Origin: MGNI01 sp964353875
Lineage (GTDB): Bacteria; Chloroflexota; Anaerolineae; Anaerolineales; E44-bin32
Direction of reading: 5' to 3'
DNA length: 64,000 nt
NCBI GenBank assembly: GCA_964353875.1
Contig: CAYGXU010000003.1
Location: 3,933-67,932 of the forward strand
Program-made: the position numbers and the translations under genes
Shown here: piece by piece, positions 53,995 to 63,100 of the stretch
How positions within the stretch are numbered: the first letter of the stretch is position 1
How the letters are laid out: each line of letters begins with the position of its first letter
The notes under the pieces: model-generated
Seen by the model: only the letters and a program-made list of their open reading frames with translations
Told to the model about the DNA's origin: nothing
Database searches by the model: none

Positions 53995-55104
53995 TTATTT
54001 TGCTCTTGCTAACTCCTGCAAAATCCAACGGACCAATCCCGGCCCTTGATAAACAAGCCCGGTATACACTTGAATCAGCGAGGCGCCCGCATCCAGCATG
54101 GCTTTGGCATCCTCGGGCGTGTGGATCCCTCCCACACCGATGATGGGCAACTTTCCGGCGGTAAATTCAGATATCTGGGAAACCACCTGCCTGGCTCGTT
54201 TTCGCAGAGGTAAGCCGCTCAGGCCGCCAGTTTCGGTTTGATGTAAAGACGCTAAGCCATTTCGACGGATGGTGGTGTTGGTGGCGATGACGCCATCCAT
54301 GCCGGCGGATTGGATCGCTTCAAGGGCATCTTTTAATTCAAATTCAGAAAGGTCGGGAGCCAATTTCACCAAAAGAGGCACGTACCGATTGTTGTCCCGA
54401 CGAAGCTCATCCCTCTCTTCAGAAAGCGACTCAAGCAGCCTGCGTAGTTGCTCCTTCGCCTGTAATCGCCGTAGCCCAACCGTGTTCGGAGAAGAGACAT
54501 TGATCGCCAAATAATCCGCATGAGTGTAAAAACATTGAAGCAATTGCAGATAATCCTGCGCCGCCGCATCGAGTGGGGTGCTGACTCCTTTGCCAATATT
54601 GACTCCCACCACCACATCCTTTAATTGATTCTTCCTAAGCCTCTTGAGTAATGTCGCCGCCCCCTGATTGGGAAATCCCATACGATTGATCAAAGCATTG
54701 TCTTCTGTCAAACGAAAAATACGAGGGCGCGGATTGCCTATCTGAGGGTTGGGAGTAACCGTACCTAATTCTAGATGACCAAAACCCAAACAAGCCAGCC
54801 CCCTCATCCCAATGCCTTCTTTATCGTATCCTGCTGCCAGGCCGATTGGATTAGGAAAATCTAACCCCAGTACTCTCACCTTCAATGCCGGATGCGGATA
54901 AGAGTACATGCTCCTTAGAAAAGCCCGAATAGGCGGAACCGCTCCTGTCAGGCGAAGCAATTGTAGGGTTTGTGTATGCATCATCTCAGGATCGAATCGG
55001 AACAGAACGCTCCTTAGGCGGTCATATCCACCGGATGGATTGGATGATTTTGAACGGCTCTGCTGGTAGGTCATTGTGGTTGCAGGCAACAAGCGAATCG
55101 TCAT
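53995..55104 (-). CDS. pyrD: Dihydroorotate dehydrogenase (quinone), class 2
   Basis: PyrD oxidises dihydroorotate to orotate, passing electrons through FMN to quinone. The 369-residue protein has the N-terminal membrane-associating helices of class 2 (MMHTQTLQLLRLTG), the block GLDFPNPIGLAAGYDKEG, the catalytic Ser in NVSSPNTVGLR, and the phosphate-binding GVGGIHTPEDAKAML near the C-terminus. Class 2 works without PyrK. The gene starts eight bases after the pyrFE stop and closes the pyr transcription unit. Confidence 0.95.
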   Translation of the reverse strand: MTIRLLPATTMTYQQSRSKSSNPSGGYDRLRSVLFRFDPEMMHTQTLQLLRLTGAVPPIRAFLRSMYSYPHPALKVRVLGLDFPNPIGLAAGYDKEGIGMRGLACLGFGHLELGTVTPNPQIGNPRPRIFRLTEDNALINRMGFPNQGAATLLKRLRKNQLKDVVVGVNIGKGVSTPLDAAAQDYLQLLQCFYTHADYLAINVSSPNTVGLRRLQAKEQLRRLLESLSEERDELRRDNNRYVPLLVKLAPDLSEFELKDALEAIQSAGMDGVIATNTTIRRNGLASLHQTETGGLSGLPLRKRARQVVSQISEFTAGKLPIIGVGGIHTPEDAKAMLDAGASLIQVYTGLVYQGPGLVRWILQELARAK

Positions 55105-55112
55105 GAACTGAC

Positions 55113-56552
55113 CTACGACCCGATTTTTCCCTTAATTTGTTTGGCCAAGAAAAGTTTCACCTTCTCGATCTCCTTTCGCTCTACCCCCCCAGTCCTCTCC
55201 CAATGGCCCAGCAAGTCTGAGAGACGATAAACGCTGTGCAAGCGATAACCTGCTTGTCCCAGTTCTTCTTCAGCGCCACTTTCCCGATCAATGAGCACGA
55301 TAATATCCTTGACAGTCAGCCCTGCCGATCTAAGTCGGTCGATTGCTTCTAACTTGGACAGGCCAGTCGTCACCAGGTCGTCGATGATGACTGCTGTTTC
55401 CCCCGGTTGGAAGATGCCTTCGATCAGTACCCCGGTGCCATATTCCTTCGCTTCCTTGCGAGGATAGATTAAAGGCCTTCCCGTTTGCAAAGCAATCGTC
55501 GTCCCGATCGGAAGCGCGCCATAAGGCAATGCGGCGATGCGATCATAGTTCAACGGTCGAAGGAGGGGCAGATAGGCTGCAGATGCTTTGGCGAGGACAT
55601 CCGGGTACGACACCAGGAGACGGAGATCCAAGTAGATCGGCGAAACCAGCCCAGACTTCAACCGATAAGAACCGAAACGCAAGCATCCTGAGCGCAGCAA
55701 ATCATCTGCTAAGCTGGCCAGGCCTGGTGTCAAATCGGTGATAGACCTGCTCCCAACTTTTGTACGAGCATGGTTAACCACATCGCGTAAACGCTTCGCT
55801 TCCTGGTCAGGCTTTTTCGCTTGTGCTATGCTCCTCGAAAGAGGAAGGATCATACCCAGCCCATCCAGTCGCAACCCTGCGGCCAAAGCCTGCTCAATAT
55901 CTCCGCCCTGCGCCCCCACACCCGGAGCCAGAAACCACAAATCCGGGGCGACGGAGCGGACGGCGGCCATTGCCTCAGGATCTGTGGCCCCAACCACCAA
56001 ACCCAAATTATCTGATTTGTTCCACTCCACCGCCAGGCGTGCAAGGTGAAGATAAAGCGGCTCGCCCCCTGCGCCAATACGCCCTTGAAGATCCTCCGCT
56101 CCGGGGTTGGAGGTCTTACAGAGGAGAAACACCCCATGCGCTGGGTCTTCCATCATGGGATCGATCGAATCCCGGCCCAGGAAGGGGCTGACCGTCAGCG
56201 CATCCGCGCCGAGCACCCGAAATGCCATCTGGGCGTAATAGCGTGATGTTGAGGCGATGTCACCCCGCTTGGCATCCAAGATTACAGGGATCCCCTCCGG
56301 CACAGCCTCAATCACCTCCTTTAGGATTTCCATCCCATCCGCACCCAAGACCTCAAAGAAAGCGCTATTTGGTTTAAAGGCGCACACTACCTCAGCCGTC
56401 GCCTCAATCAAACGGAGGCAGAAGCTTCGAACGGCTTGAGGCGTATGCTCAGGAAGGAACTGCGGGTGAGGATCCAATCCCACACACAGGAAAGAATCCA
56501 CCTTCAGTATACGATCGGTTAGGCGTTGAAAGAACGAAGCCGGCATCCTCAC
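55113..56552 (-). CDS. Bifunctional orotidine-5'-phosphate decarboxylase / orotate phosphoribosyltransferase
   Basis: One polypeptide of 479 residues carries the last two steps of UMP synthesis. The N-terminal half (to about 270) is OMP decarboxylase (PyrF, type 2) with the catalytic DAKRGDIASTSRYYA. The C-terminal half is orotate phosphoribosyltransferase (PyrE) with the PRPP-binding AVIIDDLVTTGLSKLEAI. The order is decarboxylase first, the reverse of animal UMP synthase. Fusion lets OMP pass between sites. It follows pyrB by 135 bases and precedes pyrD by eight. Confidence 0.95.
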   Translation of the reverse strand: MRMPASFFQRLTDRILKVDSFLCVGLDPHPQFLPEHTPQAVRSFCLRLIEATAEVVCAFKPNSAFFEVLGADGMEILKEVIEAVPEGIPVILDAKRGDIASTSRYYAQMAFRVLGADALTVSPFLGRDSIDPMMEDPAHGVFLLCKTSNPGAEDLQGRIGAGGEPLYLHLARLAVEWNKSDNLGLVVGATDPEAMAAVRSVAPDLWFLAPGVGAQGGDIEQALAAGLRLDGLGMILPLSRSIAQAKKPDQEAKRLRDVVNHARTKVGSRSITDLTPGLASLADDLLRSGCLRFGSYRLKSGLVSPIYLDLRLLVSYPDVLAKASAAYLPLLRPLNYDRIAALPYGALPIGTTIALQTGRPLIYPRKEAKEYGTGVLIEGIFQPGETAVIIDDLVTTGLSKLEAIDRLRSAGLTVKDIIVLIDRESGAEEELGQAGYRLHSVYRLSDLLGHWERTGGVERKEIEKVKLFLAKQIKGKIGS

Positions 56553-56687
56553 TCATCCCGTTAATAAAGCGTTAGTCGTCAACTATTTTCCTGCCAAGCA
56601 AACATCGGATCAAATCCTGCTGGATTGAATCCATACACGACCGATATTTCCCTTCAACTCATGTCGATCAGCCTTCTTTTATGGATA

Positions 56688-57686
56688 TCAGGCCTTCCCC
56701 AGTACCATCGCCAACAAAGCCATGCGGACATACAAGCCGTATTCCATTTGCCGAAAATAAGCTGCTCGTGGATCGCCGTCCAATTCCATGCTGATCTCAC
56801 CCACGCGTGGGAAGGGATGCATCACAATCATCTCGTCCTTTGCGCCCTTCATCGTCTCGGCTGTGATCACATAGGCGCCTTTCACCTTCTCATACGCTTC
56901 GAGGCTTTCAAAGCGTTCCTTCTGGACACGGGTGACATAGAGCACATCCGTTTCAGGCAAAACAGGCTCGAGAGCCGCAAATTCTTGTTGTTCGATCCCT
57001 TTTGCGCCCACTTCCTCCATCAATTTCTGCGGCATACGCACAATTTCCGGGGAAATATAATTGATCCGCACCCTAAAAAGGGAGAGCAGCCTGGCGAGGG
57101 AATGTACCGTGCGGCCATACTTGAGATCACCGAGCATCGTCACGGTCAAGCCATCCACCCTTCCCAATTCCTCTTCGATCGTGAATAGATCGAGCAAGGC
57201 TTGGGTGGGATGTTCCCCAACCCCGTCGCCGGCATTGATCACCGGCTTTCGCCCATACCTGGCAGCCAGGTCTGCTGAACCCACTTCAGGGTGGCGTAAA
57301 ACGATCACATCGGCATAGCATTCCAAGGTACGGATCGTGTCCGGAAGCGATTCCCCTTTGGCTACCGAGGAATAAGTTACCTCGTTAATCGGGATAACGC
57401 TGCCACCCAGTCGTTCCATGGCGGAAAAGAACGAAGATGATGTTCTTGTGGAAGGTTCATAGAAGAGATTGGCGAGGATCTTGCCCTTGAGCAGATCAAA
57501 GGTGCCCACCCTCTCCACCATGGCACGCATTTCCTTTGCAACGCCAAAAATGTATTCCAGATCCGCCCGCGAGAATTGAAGCACCGAAAGGATATCCATT
57601 CCGTAGAAGGGCGCCTCGCGATGATCCCCAAAGGGGATATGGGGACTCTGTTTTCTACGCTCATTTGGTGGGATAAAAGTTGCCAT
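56688..57686 (-). CDS. pyrB: Aspartate carbamoyltransferase catalytic subunit
   Basis: PyrB makes carbamoyl-aspartate from carbamoyl phosphate and aspartate. The 332-residue protein has the carbamoyl phosphate site FYEPSTRTSSSF, the HPTQALLDLFTI block and the DLKYGRTVHSL turn near the aspartate site. An N-terminal extension of about 25 residues precedes the usual start. No pyrI regulatory subunit gene is in the operon, so the enzyme probably acts as a trimer or within a complex with the dihydroorotase. It follows pyrC by 30 bases. Confidence 0.95.
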   Translation of the reverse strand: MATFIPPNERRKQSPHIPFGDHREAPFYGMDILSVLQFSRADLEYIFGVAKEMRAMVERVGTFDLLKGKILANLFYEPSTRTSSSFFSAMERLGGSVIPINEVTYSSVAKGESLPDTIRTLECYADVIVLRHPEVGSADLAARYGRKPVINAGDGVGEHPTQALLDLFTIEEELGRVDGLTVTMLGDLKYGRTVHSLARLLSLFRVRINYISPEIVRMPQKLMEEVGAKGIEQQEFAALEPVLPETDVLYVTRVQKERFESLEAYEKVKGAYVITAETMKGAKDEMIVMHPFPRVGEISMELDGDPRAAYFRQMEYGLYVRMALLAMVLGKA

Positions 57687-57716
57687 TCACACCTCCTTTT
57701 AATGTTCTTGCACTGT

Positions 57717-58781
57717 TTATGCAATCGATGAGGCGAGATCTTGGCCAAATCCTGCTGGCACAGTGATCTCTCCCTGCTGATATACGATGTAGCCGCGCAA
57801 TTCGACCTGGGTCACCCGTCCTCTCAGGCTATATCCCTCAAATGGGGACCAACCCGAGCGACTTCGAAAGTCCGCGCCTTTTACCTCCCATACAGCATTC
57901 TCATCTACCATAATTCGCGTCTCCACTTGTTCGGGGAGGCGAAAAATTTGCCGTGGTCGGACGACCATTTTATTCAAACAATCTTCCAGGGTCAGGCGCC
58001 TTTCGCTAACCGCAGTGAGGAACAATCCCAATGATGTCTCCAAACCCGGAAAGCCAGGGGGCGGGTTTTCGGAGTCCTTCTCCCCCTGGGTATGAGGGGC
58101 ATGATCGCTGGCGAAGCAATCGATTACTGCAAGGTTTTCCCACAAAGCCGCCTGATCCGCTTTCGTCGCCAGACGCGGCCGCACCTCGCTCCGACCGGCG
58201 CCTATTTGAGGGATGTCGTCCTCGGTGAGGAAGAGATGATGGGGCGTCACCTCGCAGGTCACTGCGAAGCCCTTTTCCTTGGCTGCTCTGATCAATAATA
58301 TCTCCTCCTTACGACTGACATGGCAAATGTGCACCGGTCTGTCATGTAGCCCGGCCAAGAGCAGGATGGCGGCCATGCTCATCCCTTCTGCATGCACGGC
58401 GATTGGTCGGCTGGCAGGCCAATGGTGAAGATGTTCCTGGATCGACTTGAGCTCATTCAATCGCAAAGGTCCAAAGGTCTGATCCAGATACATTTTCAGG
58501 CCACAAACCCTGGTGGCGATTCGTGCTGCCGTCGACGCATTTTCTGATCCAGCCCCGAAGAAGAGGCCATAATCGCAGATAGCCTTCTCCCGGGCAGCGG
58601 CTTTGGCCTGCTCGAGGGTCGTCTCATCCGTCAACGGCGGTTGGGTATTGGGCATCGCCAGGACGGTTGTAAACCCTCCCAACAGTGCAGCTGCCGTACC
58701 GCTCTGGAAATCCTCTTTATGGGTAGCGCCAGGTTCCCTTAAGTGGACATGGGGATCGATCAAACCAGGCAGCTCAAGCAT
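57717..58781 (-). CDS. pyrC: Dihydroorotase, CAD-like
   Basis: Dihydroorotase closes carbamoyl-aspartate to dihydroorotate. The 354-residue protein has the zinc-site HVHLREPG, the lysine that is carbamylated in this family (CGLKMYLDQTFG), the further His residues in AVHAEG and ICHVSR, and the catalytic Asp in ASDHAPHT. The opening (LPGLIDPHVHLREPG, THKEDFQSGTAAAL) and the short length resemble the dihydroorotase domain of animal CAD more than the 420-residue bacterial type I enzyme. The start is the ATG at 58781, which has AGGAGGGG upstream; the GTG at 58802 is less likely. It is the first gene of the pyr unit. Confidence 0.9.
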   Translation of the reverse strand: MLELPGLIDPHVHLREPGATHKEDFQSGTAAALLGGFTTVLAMPNTQPPLTDETTLEQAKAAAREKAICDYGLFFGAGSENASTAARIATRVCGLKMYLDQTFGPLRLNELKSIQEHLHHWPASRPIAVHAEGMSMAAILLLAGLHDRPVHICHVSRKEEILLIRAAKEKGFAVTCEVTPHHLFLTEDDIPQIGAGRSEVRPRLATKADQAALWENLAVIDCFASDHAPHTQGEKDSENPPPGFPGLETSLGLFLTAVSERRLTLEDCLNKMVVRPRQIFRLPEQVETRIMVDENAVWEVKGADFRSRSGWSPFEGYSLRGRVTQVELRGYIVYQQGEITVPAGFGQDLASSIA

Positions 58782-59010
58782 AGATCCCCTCCTGTTCGCC
58801 ACCCATGGGAGTTAGGGGGACATGATCTATCCAAGCAATGTTTTTTTCCACCGTAAAATCATCATCCTGAACATTTCGAGGGCCGGCAACGGGCAAAAAA
58901 AGAGAGCCGAAAGGCTCTTCTTTTGTGGGGAAGAAAAACGCCTGCTTTTGGGCTTTTACCCTCAGGCAGGCGCAACTATCCTTAGGAAATTTATCCTTCA
59001 TTCTGCTCAT
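58774..59010 (-). CDS. Possible leader peptide frame of the pyr operon
   Basis: A 78-codon frame begins at the ATG at 59010, or nine bases on at 59001 (MKDKFPKD). It runs through both leader hairpins and ends at 58774, overlapping the pyrC start by eight bases in another frame. The first hairpin's U-tract is read as FFFP, as in the enterobacterial pyrL peptide (LPFFFP). The ribosome binding site is weak. The sequence has no known domain, and its role would be translational, through ribosome coupling. It may also be a chance frame. Confidence 0.4.
   Translation of the reverse strand: MSRMKDKFPKDSCACLRVKAQKQAFFFPTKEEPFGSLFLPVAGPRNVQDDDFTVEKNIAWIDHVPLTPMGGEQEGIYA
58895..58972 (-). promoter_or_regulatory. 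Tandem-hairpin leader (candidate attenuator) upstream of pyrC
   Basis: On the minus strand two stems follow the promoter. The first is CGCCTGC / GCAGGCG (58972-58939), followed by UUUUUCUU. The second is AGAGCC-UUUC-GGCUCU (58918-58903), followed by CUUUUUUU (58902-58895), a strong intrinsic terminator 114 bases before the pyrC start. A pausing hairpin with a U-run followed by a terminator is the arrangement used for UTP-sensitive attenuation of pyrBI in enterobacteria. No PyrR-binding sequence was recognised, and pyrR is not in the window. Confidence 0.65.
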
Positions 59011-59022
59011 ATGATCCCGTAC

Positions 59023-59050
59023 ATTGTATGGAAAAGATGGAATCTGTCAA
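59023..59050 (-). promoter_or_regulatory. Promoter of the pyr operon
   Basis: On the minus strand, TTGACA (59050-59045) and TACAAT (59028-59023) are 16 bases apart. Transcription would start near 59016, giving a leader of about 235 bases that includes the two hairpins. Confidence 0.7.
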
Positions 59051-59267
59051 GGGGGCGTTTTGAAATTCTCATCGATTTTTCAGTCAATGACCTATTATCC
59101 TTAATAGGCATGCCCATGGAAATCTGGTCTTATCATTTGATCCCATCGACGTAAAAGAATGATGCAAGATTACCTCTACAAGCCGCCGGAAAGCGCGCCA
59201 CGCCCGCGCCTGTCAGCATCTCCCAAACCTTCCTGTCGGATGACGTCTTTACTTCGTCCCATCGCTT

Positions 59268-59837
59268 TTATCGTGGAACATATCGGAAACAAGAGACGAG
59301 ATGATCATCCACCATACCCACCGCCTGCATAAAGGCATAGCAGATCGTCGTGCCTACAAACTGAAACCCGCGCGCCTTGAGATCCTTCGACATGGCATCC
59401 GACTCAACGCTCGAAGTAGGCACCCCCTGCCAATCATCTGCGCCTGATCGCCTCAAAGTACGGTGATCGCTAAAACTCCATAGATAGCGATCGAAAGTGC
59501 CAAACTCCTCTACCACTCTTAGAAACACCTCGGCATTATTGATCGTTGCCCTGATCTTTCTTCGATTACGGATGATGCCCGTATCTGCCAACAATCTTGC
59601 CAAATCCTCTTCGGTATAACATGCAATCTTCTGCGGTTGAAAGTTGTCAAAGGCGCGTCGGAAATTTTCACGCTTATGGAGGATCGTCCGCCAGGAGAGA
59701 CCTGCCTGGAAGCAATCCAAGATCAGATGTCCGAACAACAACTGATCATCATGGACGGGGACTCCCCATTCGGTATCATGATAGGTTTCCATCAAGGGAT
59801 CGCCGTCGCCGAAGCAGCGAATCCGTTTTTCTATCAT
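59268..59837 (-). CDS. tag: DNA-3-methyladenine glycosylase I
   Basis: Tag removes 3-methyladenine from DNA. The 189-residue protein has the family pattern: RCFGDGDPLMETYHDTEWGV near the N-terminus, FQAGLSWRTILHKRENFR, the RRKIRATINNA turn, and the C-terminal FQFVGTTICYAFMQAVGMVD followed by H and C. The four zinc ligands (early Cys, His in YHDTEWG, late His and Cys in DDHLVSCF) are in place. The gene lies upstream of the pyr promoter on the same strand but has its own unit, since the pyr promoter lies between. Confidence 0.95.
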   Translation of the reverse strand: MIEKRIRCFGDGDPLMETYHDTEWGVPVHDDQLLFGHLILDCFQAGLSWRTILHKRENFRRAFDNFQPQKIACYTEEDLARLLADTGIIRNRRKIRATINNAEVFLRVVEEFGTFDRYLWSFSDHRTLRRSGADDWQGVPTSSVESDAMSKDLKARGFQFVGTTICYAFMQAVGMVDDHLVSCFRYVPR

Positions 59838-60045
59838 TTGGCCTGCCTCATGATGTCTGGATGATCATAGAGGATATACCCTCAAGATGAATTGGTTACA
59901 CAGAAAAGCCGCCTATTGTTGCCGATCATGCAAGGATAGGACTGCTACTTCAAGAACGTTCATTACCACACAGGACTCCGGCTTGGAACTGATTTTACCG
60001 ATCAGCAGTGAAGCCCTTTGGAAAATCCATTGTATCCCAAAAGGG

Positions 60046-60079
60046 AAATAAGCCACATCGCAAGGAGCGTGGCTTATTT
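60046..60079 (-). terminator. Terminator downstream of the secreted metallopeptidase-like gene
   Basis: Perfect 11-bp arms AAATAAGCCAC / GTGGCTTATTT enclose a 12-nt loop, 46 bases beyond the stop of the 60126-63536 gene. The minus-strand stem ends in TTATTT. Because the arms are A- and T-rich at the base, it may work in both directions. Confidence 0.65.
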
Positions 60080-60125
60080 CGTATGCCTGAAATCTATTCT
60101 TTAACCTATTGGGGCTTTCTTACTC

Positions 60126-63100
60126 TCACGATCCGCCCCGCTTACGGGCAATGAGGAACCCTACAACGACCATCCCAAGGCCAACGATCCCCAAGACGCC
60201 CAGCCCGACAAGTAAAAGTGGGGAAAAGGCAGGCGCTCCTTCTACCTGTACCGAAAATACAACGTCCGAAATATCTTCACTGGTATTGACTCCATCGGTA
60301 ACAAAAACCTTAATCAAGTAGTCCCCACCAGTCTGTAGACCATTCGTCCTGATCTCGTACTGCGTGTCTTCCAGGTCAATGTCCAGCGGGATCCAGGTTT
60401 CTCCTCCATCTCTACTCAGAGCCAGTGAGGAGAGCAATGGATCCCCATCGGCATCCGTGGCTTCCCATTTGATCTTATAGGAACTGCCCTCATTCCAGAC
60501 CTCCCCGCCATTGGGAGAGAGGATCTTCACTTGCGGGGCGCTGGCCGTCACTTCCCTGCTGGCCAGAACGCGACCTTGCGCATCCTGAATCTCGACTCTA
60601 CGCGTCCCCTCCTGCCACTCCACCCGGTAACCAAAGTGGATAACAGATAATTCTTCGGGCAGTTTCGGCTGAGGGTCATAGGTCACAAAGGAAGTGAAGA
60701 AGCCCCACTTGCTGAGGACATTCCCGGCGACATCGTACAAGACAATATAGTGGTCGCCATTGCCTCCTGCGGTTAAGTCAAGATTGGAATCGGGTAGGAT
60801 GACGAACGGCTTTAGATTGACTTGATCCTCCTTGGTTATTTGACCTCGCACTAGGAGGGAATCAGGATCTACTGTAGATGAAAATACATCGATGGCATGC
60901 AAGTATCCATCCGGATTCTCCACACCATTCTTCTTCCTGGAAGGTTCAAGCCTTGTCCAGAAGAGACAGCCTCGGCATATACTTTCCATGAAATAGGGAG
61001 TGCCCTGTGGAATTGGCATCCAACGGTTCACCCAGAATCCATCGGCATCCGTCTGACAGTAAGCGCAATCGGCATCGAGGTGCGCGGGATCGCCGCAGGC
61101 ATAACATTCAGCAGGGTTACCGAGGAGATTATGGGAAAGCTCATGACCGATCACGTAATCTGCTGCCCCTCCCAAGGGGAAGTTCCAATCCCAGCAATAA
61201 TAATGTTCATCGCCTGGCTCAAGATCAGGGTTGATCCTCTGATGGATCCAATTGGCAGGTTCTCCCACAACCTCCAAACCCGCATCTACATACACTCCCG
61301 GCGATTGTCCGCAGCAGCCAAACAGCCGAAATAGGATGACAACATCCACTCCCGGATCGGCAAGCAAGGCGGCATCATGCATATCGGAGATGAAGGGTCC
61401 AGCGAAGCAGGCGTTATGCCCCTTATCCGCCAAATATTCCTCTTGAAAATATAAAGTTTCCACAATCCGATACGAGATTTTCGAATCTGCAATCGGATAG
61501 GTTGCCAGGAAGTAGTCCACATAACGCCTTGCTTCACGATCGAGGCGCTCGAGATCGCTATCCGAGATGGCTAATGATAGTGGGACGGAACCCATCCTTT
61601 CCGCATCTTGTACCGAATCAAGACGGGCACCCATATCCGTATAGCCAGTCTCCCGAAGGTAATATTGATAGTCGGAGATGGTTTCCAGGGGTGTTGGATA
61701 TAGCTCAAAGACCCAAGGGACGAAGTAAAACCGCAGGCTTTTAGTCGTCCTGACTTCAAGGATCCCAGAATCCAAGCGATTATTGGTTTCGTCCATCTCA
61801 CTCATTTCATCTTCTGGATCGATCTCAATCGCAAAGCTGACCGAATCCGCCTCTGGCCGCGGGACCACACGCACATTCGGGCCGTAAATCCCTCTCACAT
61901 CATCCCCTTGAAGTAGACCTGTAGGATGAGTCGAAAGGCCAAATCCGTCGCCTTCTTCCCCTGCCGGTATGTAAGGAAGCATAACTTCATAACCGGCCGC
62001 ACTCGCCGGGATCGGGACGGGGCCCCAAATCTCGGGATACGACCAATCGGGCGGGACTCCGGTAATAACTGCACCAGTGCTTGGTGGATTCGCGCTCCAC
62101 TGCCCGTCCGGCAATTCCAGCCGGAAATGAACCGGCACCTCACAGGCAAAGGTGGAATTGATCCTCGCCCGGAAAGCTGTGCTCTTCCCCTTGACCAAGG
62201 GCGCCCCAAAAAGGACTTGTACGGGATCGATGGATACGATTTCAAAGTCCCCTGGTCCGATATAATTAATTGTGACCTGGTCACGCCCCTCATTACCACC
62301 CGTGTCGTAAGCTCTCACCTCGACGACATTCTCTTCACATGCGGATAACTCGGCGCCATCAACCGTGTCCAAGAACCAGTATTGGGTGAGACCCATCCAG
62401 GCCGCGCCGATCTCCTTCGAGAGAGCGCCATTCACCCAGACCTCGACGCGATCCAGCCCGCGATTCTCGCTAATCCCCCCTTCCAATCGAGTGAAGACCT
62501 GCATGACAGTCTCCCCATCGGTTGGATCCTCAATGATCACGATGGGAGGGGTGTCATCATCAGGCACAGGTACTGGCGTCTCCGGACCGCGTAGGATCAA
62601 ATCGTCAATCAATTCCGAGGCACCCACGCTGGCGCCAGGGCCATAATTCACGGTTGCCTTGATGATCTGACCCGGGGCTTCCACCCACAAGCAGGTTTCA
62701 ATTGGGTTGATCTCAGCACTTAAGGTCTCACTGGCGGCTCCAACGACGATCGAATTCCCGGCCTCATCCTCGCCATAAGCGGTAAGTGTCGCAGTAAATT
62801 CAGAACTCTCAACCTCATTTGAGCCGACAAAAACCCCAACGAAGTCTTGAATATTCTGAAATTGCATTACCAGAGGCGTAGCAGCGCTATGGAATTCGTT
62901 GGCTGCCGAGTATGCATTGGTCAACGCTTTCGTACCGGAGTGAGCGCCCCAAAAACTGACGATGGTGGGATATTCGAGGGCGAAGCTAACACCTTCAGGC
63001 AGAGGCACATTCTTGATGATCTCGCCCACAGCAATGTCTTCGAAATCTACCACAAGCTCGCCCGGAGCGCCTGACCGATCGCAAAGTGTCGGGATGTGGG

